Shown: positions 1 to 7,870, numbered from the stretch's first letter. The stretch is 8,269 bases of DNA from Chitinivibrionales bacterium (GCA_028718065.1 JAQUMP010000132.1:1-8269), one strand, 5' to 3'. Numbers and translations: made by a program. The notes: generated by a model not told the origin, from the letters alone.

Positions 1-1290
1 GCCCTGGGGCTTTTAATGGCTTCCTCCCAGGTTAGCATCGGTAACACGCAGGAGTATCTTATCGTCGGCGAGCTATCGCTTGACGGCACGGTAAAGCGGA
101 TCAAAGGCATGCTTTCCATTGCCATCTGCGCGCGCGAGCTCGGCTGCAAGGGCATTATTGTTCCGGCCGAATGCGCCGACGAAGCCGCCGTGGCCCAGGG
201 TGTGAATATTTTTCCGGTGGCAACACTCACCGACGCACTCCATTTTTTAGACGGTTCCAAACCCATACAACCCCACACCACCGACCTTGAGGCCCTGTTC
301 AACAAAGCGCGCCATTACCCTAACGATTTTAAAGACGTTAAAGGCCAGGAGCACATCAAGCGCGCATTACTGGTAGCGGCCGCGGGCGGCCATAATATAA
401 TGATGATCGGTCCGCCGGGTTCCGGCAAGACCATGCTGGCGCGGCGCCTGCCGTCGATTTTGCCCGATCTTTCGCTGGACGAAGCGCTCGAAACCACCAA
501 GATCCATTCCGTAGCCGGCATTCTTGATCCCAACACGCCGCTGCTTGCCACGCGCCCCTTCCGCAGCCCGCACCACACCATCAGCGATGCCGGTCTTATC
601 GGCGGCGGTTCATATCCCCGGCCGGGCGAAGTGAGCCTTTCGCATCACGGTATTTTGTTTCTGGATGAACTCCCGGAATTTAACAAAAACGTTCTGGAGG
701 TCATGCGTCAACCGCTGGAGGACGGCAAAGTAACTATTTCACGCGCTGCCGTGTCGCTCAGTTACCCGGCGCGCTTTATGCTCGCGGCCGCCTTGAATCC
801 CTGCCCGTGCGGCTATTTTACCGACAGCCGCCACCAGTGCACCTGCTCGCCCCAGCAGATCCAGAAATACATGGGAAAAATCAGCGGCCCGTTGCTTGAC
901 AGAATCGATATCCATGTGGAAGTGCCGGCGCTCTCCTACGAAGAGTTGTCCCACAAAGACGCGGGCGAGGATTCCGATACGTTGCGCCGCAAGGTGGTTG
1001 CGGCCCGCGCCGTGCAGCGTTCTCGTTTTACAAAAGAGAAAAAGATCTTCTGCAACGCCCACATGGAGACCCGGCAGATCCGCACCTATTGCGAGCTTGA
1101 TCCTGCTTGCCAAACGTTGCTTAAAAACGCCATTGAGCGCCTGGCGCTTTCGGCCCGCGCTTACGACCGCATTTTAAAAGTGAGCCGCACGATCGCGGAC
1201 CTTGACGGAAAAGAGACAATCGGCGCGGCGCATATTGCGGAAGCAATTCAATATAGGAGTTTGGATAGGAAGTTGTGGATGGGAGGATGA
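1..1290 (+). CDS. comM: YifB/ComM-family Mg-chelatase-like AAA+ ATPase, 5'-truncated by the window edge
   Basis: The reading frame is open from base 1 (Ala-Leu-Gly-Leu-Leu precedes the first Met at 16), so the gene starts off the left edge; 429 residues are visible, against about 500 for the family. Numbering from the Met at 16, the order is: end of the N-terminal ChlI/Lon-S5-like domain (about 1-80, with GELSLDGTVKRIKG), then the AAA+ core with Walker A GPPGSGKT (132-139), Walker B ILFLDE (213-218), sensor-1 Asn261, and an arginine-finger candidate R296 in GPLLDRIDIH. A C-terminal helical lid follows, with sensor-2-type arginines in RAYDRILKVSRTIADLDG (about 381-398). Four cysteines (C263, C265, C275, C277; CPCGY then CTC) form the Cys cluster usual in this family and may bind zinc. 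In the family, ComM is a hexameric helicase promoting branch migration during natural transformation; that role here is inferred from homology. No dprA is visible next to it. Confidence 0.95.
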   Translation, partial: ALGLLMASSQVSIGNTQEYLIVGELSLDGTVKRIKGMLSIAICARELGCKGIIVPAECADEAAVAQGVNIFPVATLTDALHFLDGSKPIQPHTTDLEALFNKARHYPNDFKDVKGQEHIKRALLVAAAGGHNIMMIGPPGSGKTMLARRLPSILPDLSLDEALETTKIHSVAGILDPNTPLLATRPFRSPHHTISDAGLIGGGSYPRPGEVSLSHHGILFLDELPEFNKNVLEVMRQPLEDGKVTISRAAVSLSYPARFMLAAALNPCPCGYFTDSRHQCTCSPQQIQKYMGKISGPLLDRIDIHVEVPALSYEELSHKDAGEDSDTLRRKVVAARAVQRSRFTKEKKIFCNAHMETRQIRTYCELDPACQTLLKNAIERLALSARAYDRILKVSRTIADLDGKETIGAAHIAEAIQYRSLDRKLWMGG

Positions 1291-2228
1291 AGAAAGTTGA
1301 AAGTTACAAGTCTAAATCTTACGCGAATACTCCCATGAACTTTCGTATCCTGCTGTTAGCCGGTTTGTTGGTTTGCGCGGCCTATGCCAAGTCGTCCCGC
1401 CCGCCTTTTGATCCCGGCGACAGCATCAGCATGGATCACTCCATAGATTTTCCCGAAATCCTTAACCTTGCGCTCCTCTCCCATTTCGCTTATAAACCCG
1501 ACAGCGTCATTACCCGCTACTATACCGCCATGGACCTCTCCATTGGAACGCTGGCGTCCGAAAAAGTTAAATATATTATTATAAGAGACGGCCGGAACAA
1601 TCTTCAGACCATCGCGATACAGGGAACTAAGAATTTCCACAACATAGTTTTAGACATGGAGTTTTCAGAACGGGTCGATCCGCTCCTGGGCGTCAAGCTG
1701 CACCGCGGGTTCGAAAAAACGGCGCGCGAACTGTACGATCAGCTCATCCTTACCAAGGCCCTGGACAAAGCCATGCCCGTGATAATTACCGGGCACTCGC
1801 TCGGCGGCGCGGCCGGCGTTATCCTCGCGCTCTACCTGCAGCAAGCGGGCTTTACCATTCGCAAAGTCGTCACGTTCGGCCAACCCCGCATTACCGACGG
1901 AACCGGCGCCCGCCAATTTTGTTCCATCCCGCTTTTAAGGGTTGTCAACAGTAAAGACGCCATTCCCTTTCTTCCGCCGGACAAAAAAAATAAAAAAACG
2001 GCCGATGACCGCTATATTCATTTCGGCCGGGAGGTGGTCCTGCTGCGCGAACGCTTTTTCGCCTACCGGGAAGATCCCGTGCCTTCAAACGACAGGGACC
2101 TTACCTTGTGGGAGGACTTGACGGAAGAAAATCTAAAGGAACATCATTTAAAAAACTATCTTTCCAATCTCGTCATGAAACTATCGGAACCGCGCGAGGT
2201 CGGCATTGGGCAAATCGGCCGGTATTAA
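1287..2228 (+). CDS. Predicted exported class 3 lipase (alpha/beta hydrolase, GHSLGG)
   Basis: Likely a serine hydrolase acting on acylglycerols or other esters outside the cytoplasm; the substrate cannot be read from sequence. Numbered from the ATG at 1287 (313 aa), there is a hydrophobic export signal (about 20-34, RILLLAGLLVCAAYA) with probable cleavage after AYA. Fungal-type lipase landmarks follow in order: AIQGTKN, HRGF, nucleophile elbow GHSLGG with Ser171, VTFGQPR, probable catalytic Asp224 in VVNSKDAIPFLPP, the Y-I-H-F-G-R-E segment, and probable catalytic His287 in HHLKNYL. All three triad positions are present. The start is uncertain. ATG 1287 overlaps the comM TGA (ATGA), suggesting coupling but with no well-spaced SD. 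GTG 1275 has AGGA four bases upstream. ATG 1335 gives the neatest 18-residue signal peptide and skips a repeat-like stretch, but has no SD. A lysine-rich insertion around 233-237 is encoded by two long A runs. Confidence 0.85.
   Translation: MKKVESYKSKSYANTPMNFRILLLAGLLVCAAYAKSSRPPFDPGDSISMDHSIDFPEILNLALLSHFAYKPDSVITRYYTAMDLSIGTLASEKVKYIIIRDGRNNLQTIAIQGTKNFHNIVLDMEFSERVDPLLGVKLHRGFEKTARELYDQLILTKALDKAMPVIITGHSLGGAAGVILALYLQQAGFTIRKVVTFGQPRITDGTGARQFCSIPLLRVVNSKDAIPFLPPDKKNKKTADDRYIHFGREVVLLRERFFAYREDPVPSNDRDLTLWEDLTEENLKEHHLKNYLSNLVMKLSEPREVGIGQIGRY
1292..1319. repeat. Degenerate 7-base tandem repeat at the comM/lipase join
   Basis: Two perfect adjacent copies of GAAAGTT (1292-1298 and 1299-1305) are followed in the same 7-base register by ACAAGTC (1306-1312) and TAAATCT (1313-1319). 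The stretch lies between the comM stop and the ATG at 1335, before the lipase signal peptide. If translation starts at 1275 or 1287 it is coding; if at 1335 it is intergenic. It is short and could be chance. Confidence 0.35.
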
Positions 2229-2247
2229 ATGCCGGCGGGTTTCTTTT
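2218..2247 (+). terminator. Possible weak terminator hairpin after the lipase gene
   Basis: GCCGG (2218-2222) and CCGGC (2232-2236) can form a 5-bp all-GC stem with a 9-base loop that contains the lipase TAA stop. A GGG and a broken T tract (TTTCTTTT, 2240-2247) follow on the + strand. The stem is short and the T run interrupted, so this is a weak call. The - strand side lacks a T tract, so it would not obviously stop transcripts from the efflux operon. Confidence 0.35.
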
Positions 2248-2265
2248 CGTGTTTTTAATAGTGCT

Positions 2266-5200
2266 TTACATTTCGTCTTCGTCCTTTCGTTTTTCAAACC
2301 AACCATACAAAGAAGGGATTAAAAAAAGCGTTAAAAACGTCGAGGTTATCAGCCCGCCCACCACGACCGTCGCCAGCGGTTTTTGTATCTCCGATCCCGT
2401 TCCGCTTGAATAGAGCATCGGTAGTAAACTAAAAATCGCGATGGAAGCCGTCATGAGGACCGGGCGCAACCTGTTGGCGCATCCCTGTTGGACCGCTTCG
2501 GTAAGGGCCATTCCTTCGTCGCGAAGTTGGGTGATATGCGATACCAAAACAACGCCGTTTAAAACCGCCACGCCGAACAGCACGATAAATCCAACCGCGG
2601 CCGGCACCGATACGTATAACCCGGATATCCAGAGCGAAAAAATTCCGCCGATTAAGGCAAACGGTAAATTTGACAGTACCAGCAGCGCCAGCCTGATGTT
2701 GCGGAATGTTATAAAAAGCAGCAGCAGAATCAAGACGATGGCGATGGGCCCGATGGTCATTAGTTTTGTCATGGCGCGCTGCTGGTTTTCAAACTGGCCG
2801 CCCCAGGTTACAAAATAGCCCGGCGGCAAGTTTGCCTTCTTTTGGATCACCTGCTTTGCTTCCGCGACAAATCCGCCTATGTCACGGCCCTGTATGTTCA
2901 ATTCTATTCCGATTCTTCGCAAGCCGTCGTCCCGGCTGATCTGGACCGGGCCTTCGGAAATGGTAATCGCGGCTAATTGACATAGGGGTATTTGGGGGCC
3001 GGCGGGCGACGGCACCAGGATATTCCCGATTGTTTCAAGGGAATTGCGGTGTTCTTCCGGCAGCCGGACCTTAATATCAAAGCTCTTGTTCTCCTCGAAT
3101 AATTTGGACGCGGATTTTCCGGCAAGGGCAATCTCGATAATTTCCTGAACGTCGGCGATGTTCAGGCCGTAGCGCGCGATTTTTATCCGGTCGATGGCAA
3201 TGGTTACATAGGGCTGGCCCGTTATTTTTTCGGTAACAAGGTCCGTGCAACCTTTTACGGACAGAAGCAGCGTTGCGATTTCGTCCGCTTTTGCCTTTAA
3301 AATATCCAGGTTTTCCCCGAAGAGTTTTAAAATTAATTGCGCTTTTGTTCCGGCGACTAATTCATCGATCCTGCATTGGATCGGCTGGCTGAAACTATAC
3401 GCGATACCCGGTATGGAGGCCAGCGAATCGCGCATGGCGTTGGTGAGTTCCTCGTGGGTCATGTTACTTTTCCACGTTTCCTTTGGGTAAAGCACGCCGA
3501 CATATCCGGTTTTATCCACGCCGCGGGTGTCTAAGGCCACGCCGGTTTGTCCGGTGCGCGAAACCGCGGTTTCCAACTCGGGGAATTGTTTCATTTTCGC
3601 GGCAATCAGCTTGTTTATTTCCATGGCTTTGTCCAATGAAATGCCGGGCAGAAGCGAAACGTCAAGGTCGAAAGCGCTTTCGTCCATAACCGGGATAAAT
3701 TCCGTCCCGATTCTGGTGAACAAGCCCAGAGAAATGCCGAGCAAAACAAGGGCGACCCCCAGTATCGTTTTCTTTTTATTCATGCAAACCAGGAGCAGCG
3801 GCATATAATGCTTTTTAAAAAACGTCATTATGCCGCCCTCTTTTTCGCGCTGTCGTTTTAAAAACAACAGGCAGAGACCCGGTGTTATTGCAATTGATAT
3901 TACCAAAGAAGACAAAAGCGCAATGGCGACCGTTTTCGCCAGCGGGGCGAACATTTTCCCCTCGATTCCCTCCAAGGCAAGGATCGGGACAAAGGTAATG
4001 GCAATTATGAGCACGCCGAAAATACTCGGTTTCTGGACTACCAGGACCGCTTTTAAAATGGCGAGGACCCGGCTGCCCTTGGGCGTGTCTTCGTTAAGTT
4101 GACGCTGTACATTTTCAACTTGAATTATGGCGGAGTCCATTATCATGCCGATGGAAATGGCCAATCCTCCCAGCGACATCAGGTTGGCGCTCAGCCCAAA
4201 CGTTTTCATGACAATAAAGGTAAGCAGCAAAGAAAGCGGAAGCCCCATGAGTACCACCAATGAACCCCGGAAGCTTCGGAGCAGCAGGTACAGCACAATC
4301 AAAACCAGTACGGCGCCTTCGAGCAGGGCTTTGTTTACCGTTTTTATGCTGGCGTTTACTATATCGGAACGATCGTAGTAAGGGGCAATGGTAATCCCGC
4401 GGGGCAGTACATTGTTATTGTTTATCTCCTTGACCTTTTGCTTGACCCGGGTCACGACGTCGCGGCTGTTTTCGCCGCGCAGCATCATAACGATGCCGCC
4501 CACGGCCTCCTCGCGGCCGTTTATCATTGCGGCGCCCTGCCGCACGGCGACGCCGACGTTTATGGCGGCCACGTCCCTTAAAAAGGTCGGCGTGCCGTTG
4601 GTTGACTTAAGGACGACATTGCCGATATCGGCGGTGTCTTTAATCAGGCCGACGCCGCGCACGATATATTGATCGGCGTATTTCTCAAGAATGTTGCCGC
4701 CGGCGTTCCGGTTGTTTTTTTCGATTGCCGTAAAAACTTCGGCAATCGTCACGGAATGTTTTAAAAGTTTTTCCGGCGATACAACCACGTCGTATTGTTT
4801 AAAATAACCGCCAAAGGAATTTATCTCGTTTACGCCCGGGACGCTTTTTAACAAAGGGTTCACCACCCATTCCTGCAAGGTCCGCAATTCGGTAAGGTAT
4901 TCCTTTTTCCTGTCCGGTTCAACGGGCATTTTTCCTTGCAGGGTAAACTGATATATTTCACCCATGGCGGTCGCAATCGGCCCCATGGCGACCGACACGC
5001 CTTCCGGCACGTTCTGCCTGGCATCGGCCAATCGTTCGAAAACCAACTGCCGGGCAAAATAAATGTCGACGTTGTCTTCAAAAACAATCGTAACCAGCGA
5101 AAGGCCGAACTTGGTCACCGACCGTAATTGCTTAACATTCGGCAGGCCTCGCATCGACATTTCGATAGGGTACGTTACGCTGCGCTCTATTTCCTCGGCG

Positions 5201-5370
5201 GAGAGGCCGTCGGCATAACTCGCTACGTCAACCTGGATATTGGTTACATCGGGGAATGCGTCGATGGGCAGTAAAAAGTACGAATACGCGCCAAATCCTA
5301 TAATAAACAGGGCGATGGCGATAACCAGTCCTCGTTGCTTGAGCGTTGCCGCTATTATTTTTTCCAGCAT
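2266..5370 (-). CDS. Heavy-metal-efflux RND pump (CzcA/CusA family inner-membrane transporter)
   Basis: Proton-driven inner-membrane pump that would export metal cations through the adaptor and outer-membrane channel encoded just upstream. At 1034 aa it is full length. The RND layout is visible: TM1 (about 14-34), a periplasmic porter loop (35-345), TM2-TM6 (about 348-504), TM7 (534-551), a second periplasmic loop (552-870), and TM8-TM12 (about 874-1022), ending in a charged tail. Family signatures include LPIDAFPDVTNIQV near 34-47, GFIVLFGVAVLNGV (927-940) and the TM4 motif at 406-420, with proton-relay candidates D412 and E419. The position matching CzcA's first TM4 Asp is Ser406, so it is not a standard Co/Zn/Cd type. 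Positions I align with two CusA copper-binding methionines are D570 and E670, so it is not a standard Cu/Ag type either. Metal specificity is unassigned. The ATG follows the adaptor's TAA with no gap, and SD GGGGGGAG lies inside the adaptor's last codons. Confidence 0.95.
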   Translation of the reverse strand: MLEKIIAATLKQRGLVIAIALFIIGFGAYSYFLLPIDAFPDVTNIQVDVASYADGLSAEEIERSVTYPIEMSMRGLPNVKQLRSVTKFGLSLVTIVFEDNVDIYFARQLVFERLADARQNVPEGVSVAMGPIATAMGEIYQFTLQGKMPVEPDRKKEYLTELRTLQEWVVNPLLKSVPGVNEINSFGGYFKQYDVVVSPEKLLKHSVTIAEVFTAIEKNNRNAGGNILEKYADQYIVRGVGLIKDTADIGNVVLKSTNGTPTFLRDVAAINVGVAVRQGAAMINGREEAVGGIVMMLRGENSRDVVTRVKQKVKEINNNNVLPRGITIAPYYDRSDIVNASIKTVNKALLEGAVLVLIVLYLLLRSFRGSLVVLMGLPLSLLLTFIVMKTFGLSANLMSLGGLAISIGMIMDSAIIQVENVQRQLNEDTPKGSRVLAILKAVLVVQKPSIFGVLIIAITFVPILALEGIEGKMFAPLAKTVAIALLSSLVISIAITPGLCLLFLKRQREKEGGIMTFFKKHYMPLLLVCMNKKKTILGVALVLLGISLGLFTRIGTEFIPVMDESAFDLDVSLLPGISLDKAMEINKLIAAKMKQFPELETAVSRTGQTGVALDTRGVDKTGYVGVLYPKETWKSNMTHEELTNAMRDSLASIPGIAYSFSQPIQCRIDELVAGTKAQLILKLFGENLDILKAKADEIATLLLSVKGCTDLVTEKITGQPYVTIAIDRIKIARYGLNIADVQEIIEIALAGKSASKLFEENKSFDIKVRLPEEHRNSLETIGNILVPSPAGPQIPLCQLAAITISEGPVQISRDDGLRRIGIELNIQGRDIGGFVAEAKQVIQKKANLPPGYFVTWGGQFENQQRAMTKLMTIGPIAIVLILLLLFITFRNIRLALLVLSNLPFALIGGIFSLWISGLYVSVPAAVGFIVLFGVAVLNGVVLVSHITQLRDEGMALTEAVQQGCANRLRPVLMTASIAIFSLLPMLYSSGTGSEIQKPLATVVVGGLITSTFLTLFLIPSLYGWFEKRKDEDEM

Positions 5371-6549
5371 TTATTCTCCCCCCAGCAAGGATTTCAGGAG
5401 CTCGCTCTTTAAATAAAAAGCTCCTTTCACCACAACGGCGTCACCCTCGTTTATTCCCGTGAGTATTTCCACGAATTCATTTTGGGCCCCTCCTGTGGTC
5501 ACCGGCGTTTTTTCGAAGGAAGTATCTTCTTTTTGAATAAAAACAAAATCGGCATTATCAATCTTTACCAATGCCTCGGCCGGGATCGTGAGCGCTGCCG
5601 CGGTGTTCTCATCCGTGATCCTTAATTCGCCGAACATCTGCGGTTTTAGTTTCCCGTTTGCATTGTTGAATTCGGCACGGATGGTAATGGTCCGTGTTTT
5701 TTCGTCAATAACCTGTCCGATATACGTGACTTTTCCGCTCAACGGCTCATGCGGATAGGCGGTAGCCAAAAAGTCGGCGGGGGCTTTGCCGTTTATTTTC
5801 CCTATATCTTTCTCGTAAATCTGACTTTCTACCCATATCGAATTCAAATTAACGATTTTAAAGGCCGTGGTTGCGGCTTCAATGAATTGTCCCAACACGA
5901 CATTGCGTTCAACAACAATCCCGCTCAGGGGAGATTTAACCGCAAGCGTCCCGGAATTACGGTCCTCCGCAAGAGAGTCTTTATCACCGGTAACGTCGTC
6001 CACGCTTAACTCCACGGCGTTTATTTTGTTTTTCCAGGCATTATATTCGGCGCGGGCCTTTTGGAATTCGTTGAGGGTTTCAAGAAGGGTTTTTTGCGCT
6101 CCCACATTTTCCTCCAGCAATTTTTTCTGGCGCTCGTAATTTGACTTCTGGTATTCCAGATTGGCCTTGGCGGACAAAAACCCCGCCTTGATTTCGCCGA
6201 TTTCCAGCCCCTCCACCAGCATCAATTCCTGCCCGGCCTTTACAATGTCGCCGGTCTTTACAAACACTTTGCAAACCCTTCCCGATACCAAGGAGCCCAC
6301 CTGTGCCTCATTGTCCTGGTTCGCCGTTACTTTTGCCGGAATTATAAAAGTATGAACGAACGGTTTGCGGGTGACCTTTTCGGTTACGAGTCCGATTGCC
6401 TTGACCGATGCGCCCGACAACGTAACGACCGCGGCGCGGTTTGGTTGGTCGGATGCCTGCTCCGCACCGTTTTTTTCCGGTCCGCATCCCGCCAGGGCGG
6501 CTGCAAGGGAAAGCGAAGCCAGGATGCAGGAGGCCCTTTGTTTAATCAT
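5371..6549 (-). CDS. Efflux RND periplasmic adaptor (membrane fusion protein, HlyD/CusB/CzcB type), predicted lipoprotein
   Basis: Links the inner-membrane RND pump to the outer-membrane channel in the periplasm. The 392-aa product starts with a lipoprotein signal ending in lipobox LAGC, with Cys22 as the lipidation site, so it is probably membrane-anchored. The order then follows the family: first half of the lipoyl-like domain (about 80-113, QVGSLVSGRVCKVFVKTGD), a helical hairpin rich in Lys, Glu and Gln (about 117-185), second lipoyl half (about 199-222, LAVKSPLSGIVVERNVVLGQ), beta-barrel domain (about 235-312, with NLNSIWVESQIYEKDIG) and membrane-proximal domain (about 318-385). There is no His-rich or Met-rich N-terminal metal-binding stretch of the sort found in some CzcB and CusB proteins. 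It starts 18 bases after the outer-membrane factor gene with SD GAGGAG, and its stop directly abuts the pump start, which implies one operon with translational coupling. Confidence 0.93.
   Translation of the reverse strand: MIKQRASCILASLSLAAALAGCGPEKNGAEQASDQPNRAAVVTLSGASVKAIGLVTEKVTRKPFVHTFIIPAKVTANQDNEAQVGSLVSGRVCKVFVKTGDIVKAGQELMLVEGLEIGEIKAGFLSAKANLEYQKSNYERQKKLLEENVGAQKTLLETLNEFQKARAEYNAWKNKINAVELSVDDVTGDKDSLAEDRNSGTLAVKSPLSGIVVERNVVLGQFIEAATTAFKIVNLNSIWVESQIYEKDIGKINGKAPADFLATAYPHEPLSGKVTYIGQVIDEKTRTITIRAEFNNANGKLKPQMFGELRITDENTAAALTIPAEALVKIDNADFVFIQKEDTSFEKTPVTTGGAQNEFVEILTGINEGDAVVVKGAFYLKSELLKSLLGGE
5376..5383 (-). promoter_or_regulatory. Ribosome binding site of the RND pump gene, inside the adaptor gene
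   Basis: On the - strand GGGGGGAG lies 5 bases (AATAA) before the pump ATG. It forms part of the adaptor's final Leu-Gly-Gly-Glu codons, and the adaptor stop TAA directly precedes the ATG. This supports the chosen start and suggests coupled translation of adaptor and pump. Confidence 0.75.
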
Positions 6550-6555
6550 TGTAAG

Positions 6556-6561
6556 CTCCTC
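6556..6561 (-). promoter_or_regulatory. Ribosome binding site of the adaptor gene
   Basis: GAGGAG on the - strand lies 6 bases before the ATG at 6549 and fills most of the 18-base gap after the outer-membrane factor stop. It fixes the adaptor start at the Met that begins the lipoprotein signal. Confidence 0.75.
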
Positions 6562-6567
6562 TTTATT

Positions 6568-7830
6568 TTAGTTTAGTGTTTTTCCTATCGCCTCTTCGAT
6601 GGAGACTATCGAAAGATTATATGCAAGCAAGGCGTCGGCGTAATTGCCCCTTGAATTTATAAGGGTTTGTTGCGCCTGAAGAAATTCGATATAAGTAATT
6701 TCACCGGCTTCAAAGCTCCTGAGGGCCGTACGGAAAATCTCTTCCGCTTGCGGAAGAATCTCTTTTACATAAAGCCGGACTTGCTTTTCCTCATGCTTGA
6801 ATTCCGAAAAAGCCGCCTCCGTTTTTGCATATATGGAATTTCCGGTTAAGTTAAGCTCCGCCTGTGCAACCAAAGCATTTGCGGATGCTTCCTGTATTTT
6901 CCCCTTTTGGTCCAGCATAAACCACAAGGGAACGCCAATACTCAGCGAAACGCCATAATAACCCTGAGGGTCTCCGCGTGATTGTTTGTTGAAATAGGCG
7001 AGATTAAAATTAGGAAGCAAACTTGACCAGACAAGCGATTTTTCACAGGAGCACAATCCATCACGAAGCGTATTTGTTTTAAGCAGCGGATTGTTGGCAA
7101 CCGCTTCGTCGGACAATTGGCGCATGGAAAAATCGAAGGGAATATAGGCCAATGAGTCGGTGAGCAGAAAAGTCTTTGAGTCGTTTTTCCCGAATCCTAA
7201 GGCGACAGTAAGTTCGGCAAATGCCGCGAAAAGGTGGCTTTCTTGAATTTCGACGTTGCCGATGGCTTCGGAATGGTTGACCTGCGCGGTAAGTCTTTCA
7301 AGGTTCGACCCTTCGCCCACCTGCAAGCGGATTTGGGACTTTTTCGCAAAGTCTTGCGTAATGGCAAGGTTTTCGGCGGCGATTGCCAATTGCTTTTGCG
7401 CCGCCAGAACCTTAAAGTAGGCTTTTTTAATATCCAAAACCACGCCGAGTCTTGCTAATGCGAATTCGCTTTCGGCAATATCGTTTTCCATGGCGTATTT
7501 GGAACCGCGCAGAAAATAGTTAGACGGGAATTCCATGGTTTGGCTTATGCCGATGGTTTGTTCGCCGTAGTCGGCCAATTTCCGACCGGCGGGGATATAA
7601 TCATTGGCAATAGAGATATCCACCGGGGCGGGAGACAGGGCGCTCCAAAATCTTCCTTGAGAGGCTTTAATTTTTTCCAGCGATGATTTTATTTGCGGAT
7701 TATTTTTAAGCCCGATTTTAATCGCGCTACGGAGCGAGAGAGAGTCGCCCGAGGTTGCCGGTTGCGGGAATCCCACCGAATTTATCAAAAAACAAAGCCA
7801 TAACGGAATAGCGGTAAGACTAATTCTCAT
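6568..7830 (-). CDS. TolC-family outer-membrane factor of the metal RND efflux system (CzcC/CusC type)
   Basis: Forms the trimeric outer-membrane channel and periplasmic tunnel for the adaptor and pump encoded downstream. The product is 420 aa, a normal length, with an N-terminal signal (MRISLTAIPLWLCFLINSVG, cleavage probably near residue 25) and no lipobox. The two-fold OEP repeat is visible: first half with LRSAIKIGLKNNPQI (33-47) and long helices rich in Ala, Gln and Glu (about 113-210); second half with LSDEAVANNPLL (239-250), a beta segment YGVSLSIGVPLW (292-303), and the closing helices AGEITYIEFLQAQQTLINSR (375-394) to the end. An odd detail is a C-x-C pair (C260, C262) at the start of the second helical repeat, where cysteine is unusual. 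SD AAAGGAG lies 4 bases before the ATG, confirming the start. It is the first of three tightly linked efflux genes. Confidence 0.92.
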   Translation of the reverse strand: MRISLTAIPLWLCFLINSVGFPQPATSGDSLSLRSAIKIGLKNNPQIKSSLEKIKASQGRFWSALSPAPVDISIANDYIPAGRKLADYGEQTIGISQTMEFPSNYFLRGSKYAMENDIAESEFALARLGVVLDIKKAYFKVLAAQKQLAIAAENLAITQDFAKKSQIRLQVGEGSNLERLTAQVNHSEAIGNVEIQESHLFAAFAELTVALGFGKNDSKTFLLTDSLAYIPFDFSMRQLSDEAVANNPLLKTNTLRDGLCSCEKSLVWSSLLPNFNLAYFNKQSRGDPQGYYGVSLSIGVPLWFMLDQKGKIQEASANALVAQAELNLTGNSIYAKTEAAFSEFKHEEKQVRLYVKEILPQAEEIFRTALRSFEAGEITYIEFLQAQQTLINSRGNYADALLAYNLSIVSIEEAIGKTLN

Positions 7831-7834
7831 AGCG

Positions 7835-7841
7835 CTCCTTT
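7835..7841 (-). promoter_or_regulatory. Ribosome binding site of the outer-membrane factor gene
   Basis: AAAGGAG on the - strand lies 4 bases (CGCT) before the ATG at 7830. It is a near-ideal Shine-Dalgarno sequence and supports the assigned start. Confidence 0.75.
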
Positions 7842-7870
7842 GAGAAAAAGAATAAAAACGGAAATAATAA

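Noticed and set aside
739..1113. - strand 124-codon open frame inside comM
   Set aside because: It lies wholly opposite the conserved AAA+ core, whose motifs are intact on the + strand; the product resembles no family.
1281..1286. GGGAGG as Shine-Dalgarno sequence of the lipase
   Set aside because: It directly abuts the ATG at 1287 with no spacer, and no in-frame start lies 5-10 bases downstream.
2108..2413. + strand 101-codon open frame across the convergent junction
   Set aside because: It overlaps the lipase C-terminus in another frame and the antisense of the pump's last TM. The hydrophobic stretch is what antisense of a membrane segment and T-rich spacer would give.
2441..4672. Series of + strand open frames of 68-125 codons opposite the RND pump gene
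   Set aside because: All lie antisense to a continuous, motif-complete 1034-residue pump; none has a recognisable domain or convincing SD.
5749..6576. + strand and alternate - strand open frames of 64-90 codons over the adaptor gene
   Set aside because: They are shadows of the intact adaptor frame, which keeps its lipobox, lipoyl halves and hairpin.
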